A DNA stretch of 64,000 bases from Candidatus Dechloromonas phosphoritropha (GCA_016722705.1 JADKGN010000001.1:496001-560000); one strand, 5' to 3'; counted from the stretch's first letter, positions 35,327-43,875 are shown. The notes: generated from the sequence alone by a model not told the origin. Numbers and translations: made by a program.

Positions 35327-37049
35327 CCCGGATGTTTCATAAACCCGCCGCGCGATGTCAATGTCGTGCCATTCCAGCCGTGATGCGAGTCAGCTTGCTG
35401 CGAATTTTGCTGCCAACCCGCCACGATCGGCCAAATACCCCAACTTTTGGGCATCACACCCTGCCGCCATCGATCCCTGGACAGAGCGCTGGCGAGACCT
35501 CACCTCCGCTCAAGCGGATTCGAGTCGGCAGCATGAGACGGCGTCGCCGAGTCGATCAGGCCGGTGCCGGCGGGCGCGGGACGAGGTAAAGCAACTCGGT
35601 CACCCGCGCCAGCACCCCCTTCATCGGACACGACGTAGGCAAGGACAGCTTGATCCGATCCTTGTACTGCACCACGCGCACCGCCAACTTAAAGAGTTTC
35701 AGGATAATCGACAGCGGTTGCGCCTTGGCCAGTTCCGTATGCACCAGCGTGTTCTCGCGCAAGCCGTGAATCAACCCATACGCCGCACACGAATAGAACA
35801 GCCGCAGGTGATTGGCGAGGAAGGCATGATCGGAGGTCCGGTCACTGGCCAAGTCGTTCTTCACCGCCTTGATGAAGTTCTCGTCCTGCCCTCGAGCACA
35901 GTACAGCTCTTTGTAAAGCACATCAGGCGTCGGGTCGGACAGCGAGGTCACCACGTACCGCGGGTTGTCACCCAAGGCCATCACCTCGGCCTTGACCACC
36001 ACGCGGTAAGCCTTGGGCCACGAGCCCGCCTGATACTCGATATCGTCGTACAGTCGTGTCGCCGCAGGCTCGGCGTTCCCCAGGCGCTGGGCGTTGGCGC
36101 TGTGTGTCTGGTGCAGCGCACGGGCTTTCTTCAGCAGCGGCTCGGCCTTGGGCGAGAGCACCTGGTTGCCGGCCAGGCCGAAGAGGAAGTCCAGATGCGG
36201 ATCGGACGCGCACAAGGCCATCAGTTCGGGATTCGAGAAGTGGCCATCCCCGCGCAGAATGATGTGGGTCTCGGGCCAGGCCTGGCGGAGCAGGTGCAGC
36301 ACGCGCTTGATGATGACCGCATTCTCTTTACCGGTGGGACGCTTGCCCGGACGCAGGACGGCGGTGATCAGCTTCCCGGAGAGTCCTTCGAAGAGGAACA
36401 ACGGCAGGTAGCAATGATTGCCGTAGTGGTGGTTGTAGAACGCCAGTTCCTGCTGCCCGTGAGTGGCATCCTCAGAGTGATCCATATCCAGCACGATCAC
36501 GGCAGGCGCTTGGGCGTAGCTGGCGATGAAGGCGTCGACGAAGCTTTTGGCCAGGCGGTAAATGTCTTTGCGCGATACGCTGTTCTCGAGCCGGGAGAGC
36601 GTGGGGCCGGAGGCCAGGTCATTTCCCTCGCCCAGCGGGGCACGACCGACCGCCAGTTTGAACAGCGGATCGCGCCGCAGCGTGTTGGCGTCATTACCGT
36701 CGGCGTAGCCGCTGGCGGTCTGGAATATCCGCTGACGAAGCAGGTCGGCCAGCGGATGGTCAATGTACGAGGCGTGGCGTTTGTCGTGAATCGCGCTGAC
36801 CAGGCGGGGAATCAGGCCGATTTGCAGGTCGATGCCACGCAACAGGAGTGCGCCAAAGTCGGAGGACATCGCCCCGCCGTCAAACTCTGCCCGGATCGTA
36901 AATCCGGCGCTGGCGGGAAAGCGAAGCTGGGTTGGGATAGAATGGTCCATGGGCGGTCTCGTTTAGGCTTCTTACAAAGCGTTATTGGCGTAACCCCTAT
37001 TATATCAATGGGTTAAACGAGATTCGCCTGCTTTTATGAAAAATTCGGG
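35327..37049 (-). mobile_element. IS1380-family insertion sequence (1,723 bp)
   Basis: The ends CCCGGATGTTTCATAAA and (reverse complement) CCCGAATTTTTCATAAA are flanked by the 4-bp duplication CTAA (35323-35326, 37050-37053). It inserted directly after the stop codon of the J-domain gene. Confidence 0.92.
35556..36950 (-). CDS. IS1380 transposase
   Basis: A complete 464-residue transposase. DDE residues are in VIVLDMDHSED, IILRGDGHFSNPEL and ARGQDENFIKAVKNDL, and the family's GYADGNDANTLRRDPLFK is present near residue 90. Intact. Confidence 0.95.
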   Translation of the reverse strand: MDHSIPTQLRFPASAGFTIRAEFDGGAMSSDFGALLLRGIDLQIGLIPRLVSAIHDKRHASYIDHPLADLLRQRIFQTASGYADGNDANTLRRDPLFKLAVGRAPLGEGNDLASGPTLSRLENSVSRKDIYRLAKSFVDAFIASYAQAPAVIVLDMDHSEDATHGQQELAFYNHHYGNHCYLPLFLFEGLSGKLITAVLRPGKRPTGKENAVIIKRVLHLLRQAWPETHIILRGDGHFSNPELMALCASDPHLDFLFGLAGNQVLSPKAEPLLKKARALHQTHSANAQRLGNAEPAATRLYDDIEYQAGSWPKAYRVVVKAEVMALGDNPRYVVTSLSDPTPDVLYKELYCARGQDENFIKAVKNDLASDRTSDHAFLANHLRLFYSCAAYGLIHGLRENTLVHTELAKAQPLSIILKLFKLAVRVVQYKDRIKLSLPTSCPMKGVLARVTELLYLVPRPPAPA

Positions 37050-37071
37050 CTAATAGCCCGCTTCGAAATAA

Positions 37072-37344
37072 TCAAACCTTGAGCACCAAGCCTCGTTCAG
37101 CCAGTTCCCCGGCCAGTTTGATGACATCACCCTGCAATTGCTCGGCCGTGACTTCGTACTCTTCGAGCATCGTTGCGCTGATTTCCGCCAGCGTCCTGCC
37201 CTCGCCCATCAGTTCCCAGATACGTGCGCCGACCGGGTCCAGCCCGAAGTAGCTGCCGCCTGCCAGGTCGAGGATCACGATCTCTTCACCGACCTCACGT
37301 GCCATGACCTGGACCGGGATCGTTACCTTGTCCGTCAATTCCAT
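37072..37344 (-). CDS. Lasso B1-type RRE protein (PqqD-like)
   Basis: 90 residues from MELTDKVTIPVQVMAREVG; the frame is open to 37425, inside the kinase gene. PqqD/RRE fold: three-strand start (EEIVILDLAGGSYFGLDPVGARIW) and helices (LAEISATMLEEYEVTAEQLQGDV). It would hold the precursor leader through its YxxPxL motif and deliver it to the B2 peptidase. It is the last gene of the lasso cluster, 10 bp after the kinase. Confidence 0.87.
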   Translation of the reverse strand: MELTDKVTIPVQVMAREVGEEIVILDLAGGSYFGLDPVGARIWELMGEGRTLAEISATMLEEYEVTAEQLQGDVIKLAGELAERGLVLKV

Positions 37345-37354
37345 CAATTGCTCC

Positions 37355-38203
37355 CTAAATTTCAGCCTGTTCGAGAATGGCCCGGCGCACCGCCGGCAAC
37401 GCGGCGAACGATCTTGGATAATCAAGTCGGAAAACGATCGGCAAATTGGCCATCTCCGTCACCTGGTTGAAATGGGCTGACAACGACTCCCGGCCTTCAA
37501 TATCGAGCAGGAAGGAATTACCCACCAGCCCCATCACGGCTTCGCCCGGCGTCATCGGCGCAAAGCTTACCTGATCGACATCGCCCGGGCCGAGGAAATA
37601 CATGCGCCGCAGCATTCGCTCTTCGGAGCAAAACGCCAGCGCTTCGCCGGAAAGCAACCGCGCCTTGGAAGTGTATTGGACGGCGGGCGCCAGATGCGCG
37701 TCGTCGCCCACCAGTTCGTCCCTGCTGTCGTCCCACAGGCGGATCGACGGATGACTGGGCTGGACCGCATAGCCACCGGCTTTGGGTTCAAGCAACAGGG
37801 CATCGTCGGCCAGGAAGCGGTGACCAGCCAAGGCGAAACTTGCCGCCAGCGTCGACTTGCCACGCCCCGATTCGCCAAGAAACGCCAGCGCACCCGCTGG
37901 AGCCTCGATGGCACTGGCATGAAACACCCGCTTGCCCTGCCGGCTCAACGCCAGTGGCAGCACCTGATTGAGATAGAGGTGCCTGATGGTCTCTTCGGAG
38001 ATACCGGGAACTGGCCACGATGACACGACTTGACCATCCGCTGAAACTTCGAAATCCGCAAGTTCGGGAAAGCGCAGCAAATAGCCTGACCCGGTCCGAT
38101 AGAAACGCGTCCACAGCGTCCCGTCCGGAAAAATCCACTCGTGGAAAAAAGCCGACTCAAGCGGCTCCTGCGGGGGAACATCCGCCAGATGAAAGTCGAT
38201 CAC
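37355..38203 (-). CDS. HPr-kinase-like lasso-peptide kinase candidate
   Basis: 282 residues from a GTG overlapping the TGA of the methyltransferase gene. The P-loop GESGRGKSTLAASF and the following RFLADDALLL (the HprK-type acidic motif) identify the HprK/P fold; a ~90-residue N-terminal domain precedes it. HprK homologues in lasso clusters (paeninodin PadeK) phosphorylate the C-terminal Ser of the precursor. Neither core here ends in Ser, so the target residue, if any, is open. Confidence 0.83.
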   Translation of the reverse strand: MIDFHLADVPPQEPLESAFFHEWIFPDGTLWTRFYRTGSGYLLRFPELADFEVSADGQVVSSWPVPGISEETIRHLYLNQVLPLALSRQGKRVFHASAIEAPAGALAFLGESGRGKSTLAASFALAGHRFLADDALLLEPKAGGYAVQPSHPSIRLWDDSRDELVGDDAHLAPAVQYTSKARLLSGEALAFCSEERMLRRMYFLGPGDVDQVSFAPMTPGEAVMGLVGNSFLLDIEGRESLSAHFNQVTEMANLPIVFRLDYPRSFAALPAVRRAILEQAEI

Positions 38204-39321
38204 GACTCGGAATCCCTGCCCAGAACCTTGGCGACAAAACGCGAAATCTCCTCGGGCGAGGGAAAGAGATCGGGATGATCGCGCAAAACGGCGGCTTCGA
38301 TCTGCGCGACCGTCCGCTGGCCATCGCAGTACACAAGGATCGTCGCGGTCGCCCTCCCCGTCTGGCCAAGCCGCGGCACGCGCTCGGGGTTAGCCTGCAG
38401 CAACTGCTCCGGTGTCAATAACTCGCCTTGCCACGTCGACTGCGCGAAGCGCCGTCCGGTCGCCGGAAACTCGACGACCCAGGCAATTAGATGATCGGCC
38501 GGCCGGGCCATGATTGTTGCCTTCACCCGCTCGCCCGCCTTGACCGCAACGGCCTCATCGATGGGCAAGAAGGCCTGGTTGCGCTGGATGGCTGGTTCCG
38601 CCAACGGCGAATTGGTCATCCACACCCCTTCGGCCAGCTCACACTCGAACCAGCCGCCCAGGCCATGCATCAACCCATCACGCTCGATATGCAGCTCAGC
38701 GTTCCACGAGAAGAAATCCGGATGATTCGCATAAAGGTCAATATCGCCCAGCACAGCCGGCGCACAAAACACGTCGGTGCGTTCCAGACTGACGGCATGT
38801 CTGGTGTTAACCGCATGCTTACGCAGCCAGTGGAAGACTTGAGGAATGTTTTCTGCCTGCCAGGCGTTGGCCAGTTCGTCGCAGCGCTGCGAACCGACTG
38901 CCGCGACGTTCAGCCGAATTCGCGAAGGGATGAGCTTGCCGCCGGGTTTGAGAAAGCGCTTCCTGGCGTCTTCAAGAAACCCGACGATACCGTAATCGAA
39001 GCCGAAATAGCCGACATGATCGCAGATGACCACGTCCACCCGTTCCGGCAACTCGATCTGGCTCGACTTGCCGCGAATGAAGGTGGCGCGCTCACCCTGC
39101 CCGGCCCGCTGCAACGAATCGCGGGCCACGTCGGTCATGGCACTATCGTCGATGGCGAAGACATGCCGGGCGCCAGCGTGCAGACACAAGAAGCCCAACA
39201 CACCGGAACCACAGCCCAAGTCGGCAACGACATCGCCGGCCGCTAGCAACTTTCCTATGGCTGATTGATAGCGCTCAAGCCTGACTGCATCGGCGACATA
39301 GCCTAAGTGCTCTTCCAGCAT
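38200..39321 (-). CDS. PRMT-like SAM methyltransferase with PqqD-like C-terminus
   Basis: 373 residues. PRMT-type Rossmann motif I is VADLGCGSGVLGFLCLHAGA and motif III is RFLKPGGKLIPSR, followed by a PRMT-like beta barrel. The double-Glu loop that binds arginine in true PRMTs is changed (CDHVGYFGFDYGIV), so the substrate is probably not a simple arginine. The last ~60 residues (DGQRTVAQIEAAVLRDHP, then EEISRFVAKVLG) look like the helical part of a PqqD/RRE domain, which could dock the leader. It is a tailoring enzyme candidate for the two lasso precursors just upstream. Confidence 0.75.
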   Translation of the reverse strand: MLEEHLGYVADAVRLERYQSAIGKLLAAGDVVADLGCGSGVLGFLCLHAGARHVFAIDDSAMTDVARDSLQRAGQGERATFIRGKSSQIELPERVDVVICDHVGYFGFDYGIVGFLEDARKRFLKPGGKLIPSRIRLNVAAVGSQRCDELANAWQAENIPQVFHWLRKHAVNTRHAVSLERTDVFCAPAVLGDIDLYANHPDFFSWNAELHIERDGLMHGLGGWFECELAEGVWMTNSPLAEPAIQRNQAFLPIDEAVAVKAGERVKATIMARPADHLIAWVVEFPATGRRFAQSTWQGELLTPEQLLQANPERVPRLGQTGRATATILVYCDGQRTVAQIEAAVLRDHPDLFPSPEEISRFVAKVLGRDSES

Positions 39322-39663
39322 AAACCGGTGCTAACTTTTGGGATTGGTTGGATTCTGCGTATGACCGTGTATGCCCAGCATCCGGTCACTGAAATTTTCA
39401 TGCATAGGCCACAGCAAGAGGATATTCAATGAGGGAACACTCCTCAATAAACACGGCATAGACAGGAATTCAGCACGTAAGGGTCATTATTGTAGGACGC
39501 CGATCGCTTGTTGCAAAGTGCTCCATTGACGATACGAGCAGCATAATAAGCAGCGAGGCCATCCGTTTCATGTAATGCCTTCTCAGCGTGCCTTGTGCGA
39601 AGCGCAAATACTTTCAGCCAATGACACAAAAGCCGAAACTCAATCTGCAGTGCAGCTTTTGGG
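39322..39663. other. Gap between lasso precursors and methyltransferase gene
   Basis: There is no convincing gene. A 61-codon minus-strand frame (39629-39444) has no family features. A shorter one from 39571 (MKRMASLLIMLLVSSMEH) is signal-like but weak. The short inverted repeat TGAGG-GAACAC-TCCTCA at 39430-39447 could attenuate transcription between precursor and tailoring genes; it has no U-tract. Confidence 0.4.
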
Positions 39664-39816
39664 TTACGGCTTCCTTCTCTGGGCAGTCATCATTGCCCCT
39701 TCGGTACTTGACCCCGCTCCCCCTTGAGTCAAAAAACGCACATCGCCATGACGAACGAGCTTTGGCGAGGCGTAAGGTTTTTTCAGTTTTTGCTTTGGGA
39801 ACGGAAAATCCGTCAT
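39664..39816 (-). CDS. Lasso peptide precursor A2
   Basis: A 50-residue precursor starting 4 bp after the A1 stop. The leader (31 residues) carries KKPYASPKL, the YxxPxL RRE-binding motif, then HGDVRFLTQ with the conserved Thr at -2. The predicted core is GGAGSSTEGAMMTAQRRKP: Gly1, Glu8 for an 8-residue macrolactam, and an 11-residue tail with two Met as possible plugs and a basic end. It is 31/50 identical by eye to A1 in leader layout but differs widely in the core. No Cys. Confidence 0.88.
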   Translation of the reverse strand: MTDFPFPKQKLKKPYASPKLVRHGDVRFLTQGGAGSSTEGAMMTAQRRKP

Positions 39817-39820
39817 ACCG

Positions 39821-39973
39821 TTATGCCTTCCTGGACCTCCACTTCATACTAGTGGTTTCTGAGGTCCCCTTTGACCCCGATTGAGTCAGACTGCGTACAT
39901 CACCGTGGCAAACGAGATTGGGTGGGGCGTAAGGCTTTTTAGCGTCCTTTTTCGGCAAGAACTTGTCGGTCAT
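39821..39973 (-). CDS. Lasso peptide precursor A1
   Basis: A 50-residue precursor, 5 bp after the stop of the cyclase gene with GAGTGAT upstream, so translationally coupled. The leader has KKPYAPPNL (YxxPxL), HGDVRSLTQ and Thr at -2. The predicted core is SGSKGTSETTSMKWRSRKA: Ser1 in place of the usual Gly, Glu8 for an 8-residue ring, and a tail with Trp14 and four basic residues. Ser1 cores are rare but known in the family as a variable position. If cleavage were one residue later, Gly would be residue 1 and the ring 7 residues. Confidence 0.88.
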   Translation of the reverse strand: MTDKFLPKKDAKKPYAPPNLVCHGDVRSLTQSGSKGTSETTSMKWRSRKA

Positions 39974-39978
39974 GAATA

Positions 39979-41907
39979 TCACTCACTTTTTGACGGAAAA
40001 AACGCGGGATGCACATCGACCCAGCGTGCAAGAACTGCCATTGTAAACAATTGATACCCATTTTCATACTCCGCGCCCCGTTCATGCACTGCCCACGCCC
40101 GAATAAGGCGCTCTCGGTCAACCCACGTGTTCAACCTGCCCGCGAGATACTCGTGATTCCAAATCTCGGGCCGCGATTCAGCAGTTGCTGAAATCAGTTG
40201 TTCATAGGCCTTCCAGCCCGGATGACTGCCCACGTCGCAGCGCAGGCGAACAGTCTCCGGCAGCACGTCGGCGGTTGCTTCACGCATGAGATTCTTGTAC
40301 CAGGGCACGCTTAGCTTTGCCGCGACCGGCATCTGGATGGCAAACTCGATCATCCGGCGATCGGAAAATGGACTGCGCGGCTCCACCCCGCTGGCGAAGG
40401 CGAGTTGTCCATACACTTCATGGGCAAAGGAAAGCAGCCCCGACGTAAAGCTCCGCGCATGAGTGGCCTGATCGTTGCCGGGCTTTATTGCCACCTCTCC
40501 CTGACACGCCTGGCGATGCTTCTCGGCGAGCCAGGGAATGACTTTATCGCGCTTCAACAGGGCGAGATCGTCGTGCAGCACCCGCCGCTTTTCGCGGAGT
40601 CGCCGATAGATAGTGCGCACGCCGGGCGGCGTGATGGCGGCGAGTGATCGAATCATTACCGTGCGGGTGCGGTTTTCGAAACCGTGCCTGCCGAAAGCAG
40701 TAAAAACATCCGGCAGGCGGCCCAGCATCTTTCCGCGCAGAATGGTATCGAGACTGCGGTCAACGCCGTAAAACAGTAAATCTCCGGCCATGCCGTCGAG
40801 CACCACGCGACAACCTTGGCTCTGCCCGGCTTCATAGACCATGGCATAGGTCAGCCCGTGCGATAGCGCGAAGGGTTCATCGATCCTAGCGATATTGTCC
40901 AGACTGGCCTTGCCGCCTTCTCCCGCGACTGCCGAAGTGAGAACGACCGGGTCGATCCAGCCATCCTTCATCATCTCCTGTATGTGCTGCCAGTCCTTGC
41001 AGTTTTCCCGGTCTTCGCGGATCAGTGAGATGGTTTTCAGCGGCTGTTGCAGGTCGCCGCGAAATTCCTTGCGGATCAGGCCGACGATGGAGGACGAATC
41101 GAGCCCGCCGCTAAGCATGGCGCCGACCGGGCCGTTACTGCGCAGGCGGCATTTCACGGCAACGCGCATTTGATCGAGAAAGGCTTCGGCACACTCTTCC
41201 AGCGAGGAGAACTTGTTGACCGGCAGATTGCCCGGCTCCCAATAGCGCCAGGTCTTCACCCCTTGCGCGGAAACCTCGATGGCGTGCCCCGCCGGCAGAC
41301 GGACGATATCCTGATAGAAGGTTCCGATCTGGTCATCGCGGTCGTATGCCTCGACAAGGTAATCGAGTACGCGCGACTCGTTCAGACGGGCGGCGATCAG
41401 GCCGGTGGCCAGCAGGCCCTTGATCTCCGAGGCAAAGCCGAACCAGCCCCGGCCGGCGTGATAGTAGAAATGCCGGGTCCCCGCCGCATCGCGCGCGCCG
41501 AACAGGCTGCGCCGCCGCTCGTCCCAGATGAAGAAGGCGAATTCGCCGATGATGCGGTCGGGACATTGCGCCCCCCAAACCTCATAAGCGCGCAACACCA
41601 GTTCGGCATCGGTGCGGTCACGCAGGACAGCCCCGCGCCCGAGCAGCTCGTGCCGGAGATCATCGCCGTTGTCCACCCGCCCATCCATCACCAGCACGAT
41701 ACTTGTATCTTCGTTGGCGAGGGGCTGACATTCGTCCATAGACTCGAGCGTCGTACGAAACATGCACTGCCCTAAGGCAACCTGGCCTTTGTGCCAATGG
41801 TGAATGCCATCCGGCCCGCGCTGCACCATGGCAGTCGTCATCTTTTCGATCGAACCAGGTTCAATTGGCGCACCATCGAAGCGGATGATGCCGGCAATGC
41901 CGCTCAT
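39979..41907 (-). CDS. Lasso macrolactam synthetase (asparagine-synthetase-like, protein C)
   Basis: 642 residues from MSGIAGIIRFDG; a TTG at 41928 is also open. The N-terminal glutaminase-like domain lacks the Cys at position 2 that true asparagine synthetases use to make ammonia. The synthetase domain keeps the PP-loop AMLSGGLDSSSIVGLIRK. Loss of glutaminase with retained adenylation is the hallmark of lasso cyclases, which activate Asp/Glu and join it to the new N-terminus. It is directly upstream of the two precursors. Confidence 0.9.
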   Translation of the reverse strand: MSGIAGIIRFDGAPIEPGSIEKMTTAMVQRGPDGIHHWHKGQVALGQCMFRTTLESMDECQPLANEDTSIVLVMDGRVDNGDDLRHELLGRGAVLRDRTDAELVLRAYEVWGAQCPDRIIGEFAFFIWDERRRSLFGARDAAGTRHFYYHAGRGWFGFASEIKGLLATGLIAARLNESRVLDYLVEAYDRDDQIGTFYQDIVRLPAGHAIEVSAQGVKTWRYWEPGNLPVNKFSSLEECAEAFLDQMRVAVKCRLRSNGPVGAMLSGGLDSSSIVGLIRKEFRGDLQQPLKTISLIREDRENCKDWQHIQEMMKDGWIDPVVLTSAVAGEGGKASLDNIARIDEPFALSHGLTYAMVYEAGQSQGCRVVLDGMAGDLLFYGVDRSLDTILRGKMLGRLPDVFTAFGRHGFENRTRTVMIRSLAAITPPGVRTIYRRLREKRRVLHDDLALLKRDKVIPWLAEKHRQACQGEVAIKPGNDQATHARSFTSGLLSFAHEVYGQLAFASGVEPRSPFSDRRMIEFAIQMPVAAKLSVPWYKNLMREATADVLPETVRLRCDVGSHPGWKAYEQLISATAESRPEIWNHEYLAGRLNTWVDRERLIRAWAVHERGAEYENGYQLFTMAVLARWVDVHPAFFPSKSE

Positions 41908-41943
41908 GGGAAGCGGCTCGAGGGGCAAACAGGTTCAGTCACG

Positions 41944-42348
41944 TTATCGGGTCGCAATTCTTTTCACCAGTTCCAAATACTGTTCCAGCACGCTGTCCGT
42001 AGTCAGTAAATAAGCCGGGAGGGATTGCGCTTGAGCGACGAACAGCCGGTCAAACGGGTCGCGGTGATGCCAAGACATTTGCGCAATGGCATAACTGTGA
42101 CTTGCTGCAACGGGCAATTCGGTAAAGCCGGTTTGTAACGCCAGTTGGTGGATGTCCTCAGGGAGAAAGTTGAAATAATCGCGCCCCAGAGAGGGCTCGA
42201 TTGCAATTTCCCACAGGCTGGCGGCGCTGAAATAGACGATGGTTCGCGGGTCTTGCAGCAGAGATTGAGTCTCCGGCGGCAACACCTCGGGCTTGATGAG
42301 CGCTGCCAGCAATACCTTGGTATCGAGCAGCCATTTTTGCCTGGGCAT
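41944..42348 (-). CDS. PIN-domain toxin (VapC-like)
   Basis: 134 residues. PIN core: LLDTKVLLAALIKPE (first Asp), SAASLWEIAIE (Glu), HHRDPFDRLFVAQA (third acidic site) and TTDSVLEQY (last Asp). It lies 2 bp downstream of a Phd-like antitoxin gene. The pair is inserted between the lasso B2 and C genes on the same strand and may be transcribed with them. Confidence 0.88.
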   Translation of the reverse strand: MPRQKWLLDTKVLLAALIKPEVLPPETQSLLQDPRTIVYFSAASLWEIAIEPSLGRDYFNFLPEDIHQLALQTGFTELPVAASHSYAIAQMSWHHRDPFDRLFVAQAQSLPAYLLTTDSVLEQYLELVKRIATR

Positions 42349-42350
42349 AT

Positions 42351-42593
42351 TCAGGCGTCTCCTTCAAACATGCGCTGAATGGCTTCATTGTGCAGGCTGG
42401 AAAAGTTTTCCGGCAGGTTGAATTTACCCTTTCCCAGACCCAGTGTGCACGGCTTGATCTCGGTTTCGGCTAACGCAACCAGGCGTGCAACGGGTTCCCC
42501 GGAACGGGCGATAACGATTTCTTCGCCAGCCGCGGCTTGATCGACAAAACGCGAAAGATGGGTTTTTGCTTCGTGAATGTTGACGGTTTGCAT
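42351..42593 (-). CDS. Phd/YefM-family antitoxin
   Basis: 80 residues. N-terminal DNA-binding part MQTVNIHEAKTHLSRFVDQA, then GEEIVIARSGEPVARLVAL as in Phd/YefM proteins; the C-terminus (NEAIQRMFEGD) would wrap the PIN toxin. Direct repeats GTCCA-GTCCA-GTCC at about 42628-42641 lie just upstream and could be part of its operator. Confidence 0.88.
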   Translation of the reverse strand: MQTVNIHEAKTHLSRFVDQAAAGEEIVIARSGEPVARLVALAETEIKPCTLGLGKGKFNLPENFSSLHNEAIQRMFEGDA

Positions 42594-42730
42594 CGACTTC
42601 TCCAGCTAACTCGAACATAGGCTTAGTCCAGTCCAGTCCTGTATGCAAGGTCTAAAAGGTCGGGCCGGCGCACTGAAGGAAGTACCCATGGGGAAGGAAA
42701 GCTGATATTGAAAAATGACCGTGCTCCCGC

Positions 42731-43195
42731 TCATGAGAACTGACTCGTCGAAACGGGTTTATCGAAGGTGGCATACCGTATGGCAATGTCAGGCACGTCG
42801 TTGATTGGCTGGCCCGCGATCTCCACCCAGGCGTGCGCGGCGAACTCACCGTTCTCGCAGCGAACGCCGATGCGCAGATCGCTGGTCGTGCCGTAAAAAC
42901 GCAGTAGCCAGCGCAGCAACAGCGAACGCGTCAGGCAACTGGTCGCCCCTAAAACACGGTTCGCCGCACGGTTAACCGCTAGCCCCAGCGCGGCAGCCTC
43001 CGCTTGGCTCAACGGCGGGCGCCGGGCAAGTGGGAAGTGATCGAGCCAAGCCTGGAAACGCTGCAAGCCGGCCAGGCGCAGGCCCAACCAGAAGAGCGGC
43101 AGCAACACCAGCGAAGCCAGCAGCACCCATTGCTCGCGTCCGGAGAGCGCACGGTAGGTGGAGAAATAATGGGTAAAGGTGGGCATCGCGATCAT
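42731..43195 (-). CDS. Lasso leader peptidase B2 (transglutaminase-like)
   Basis: 154 residues; Met1 or Met4 may start it. A hydrophobic N-terminal segment (WVLLASLVLLPLFWLGL) precedes the PF13471 domain: catalytic Cys in ATSCLTRSLLLRWLL, His in FAAHAWVEIAG, and the Asp in the following DVPD region. This is the stand-alone B2 protease that cuts the leader after the -2 Thr site, with B1 supplied separately at 37072-37344. This split-B arrangement with a kinase resembles paeninodin-type clusters. Confidence 0.9.
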   Translation of the reverse strand: MIAMPTFTHYFSTYRALSGREQWVLLASLVLLPLFWLGLRLAGLQRFQAWLDHFPLARRPPLSQAEAAALGLAVNRAANRVLGATSCLTRSLLLRWLLRFYGTTSDLRIGVRCENGEFAAHAWVEIAGQPINDVPDIAIRYATFDKPVSTSQFS

Positions 43196-43263
43196 GGCAT
43201 CGTGAATCCGACTCCGATGTTACCACCACGCCGCTTAAGGAGAAGCTGATTTATTCCAGAATT

Positions 43264-43331
43264 GTCATTCCGGCGAATACCCGAACCCAGAAAAATCAAC
43301 GACCTGGACCCCGGCCTTCGCCGGGGTGACG
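43264..43331. repeat. MITE-like palindromic repeat (GTCATTCCGGCGAA type)
   Basis: It begins GTCATTCCGGCGAA and ends with CCCCGGCCTTCGCCGGGGTGAC, so the ends are an inverted repeat and the right end also forms its own CCCCGGC/GCCGGGG hairpin. This class of short repeat is scattered in many proteobacterial genomes. Confidence 0.7.
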
Positions 43332-43348
43332 AACAAATCAGCGTTTCC

Positions 43349-43867
43349 TTAATGGCTGTCGCTGTGCGCTTGGTGGGTTATCTCACCACCACGATAACAA
43401 CGCGTGAGCAAGATGGATGTCAGCGCGTGCCAGGCATCCACCAGACGGCAGTGAAGAAGCAGCGTGACAACTAGCTTGACAAACAACGGCGTTGGCATCG
43501 TTCAATCCCCAGACGCCTCCATGACGGCAAAGATATGCTAAAAGAATGTCGATCATGGCGGCCCGTGTGCATCCGGGACGCAGAATATCCCCGTGCAGGT
43601 CGATATCGAGCCCGTTCCGGATCAGGCAGGCTTCATGGCTGGCGACTTCGGGATTGACGACGAGCTTGAATCCAGGCGTTTCCTTGGCGTCGACCGCAGC
43701 AAGCCGCGGTTCCGGGGCGATGGGGATGTCGATGTCCGAGGCGGCTCTCAATGCAGGGTCGGCATAGACGGGTTCTCTGACATAGGCACCCTTGATGACC
43801 GCGTAGCGGATGCCTTTTGCCTCGATCGGCGCTGCCACCAGCGCCAGGCGATGGCGATGGAACGGTC
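43349..43867 (-). pseudogene. Lasso-cluster nucleotidyltransferase, decayed
   Basis: The PF14907-like core remains (GIRYAVIKGAYVREPVYADP, then RAASDIDIPIAPE and GLDIDLHGDILRPG). The frame has a stop upstream in place of the normal N-terminal ~80 residues. Near 43480 it shifts from DANAVVCQA to FVKLVVTLLLHCRLVDAWHAL, after a deletion, and ends at TAA 43349-43351. Nucleotidyltransferases often accompany lasso kinases (paeninodin type). This one is not functional. Confidence 0.75.
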
Positions 43868-43875
43868 GTCGCTAC

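Noticed and set aside
39444..39629. 61-codon frame as a third lasso precursor
   Set aside because: No YxxPxL leader motif, no Thr at -2 before a Gly/Ser-started core, and composition unlike the two true precursors.
39979..41907. An ordinary asparagine synthetase
   Set aside because: The glutaminase Cys is absent after the initiator Met, and the gene lies directly beside two lasso precursors, B1 and B2.
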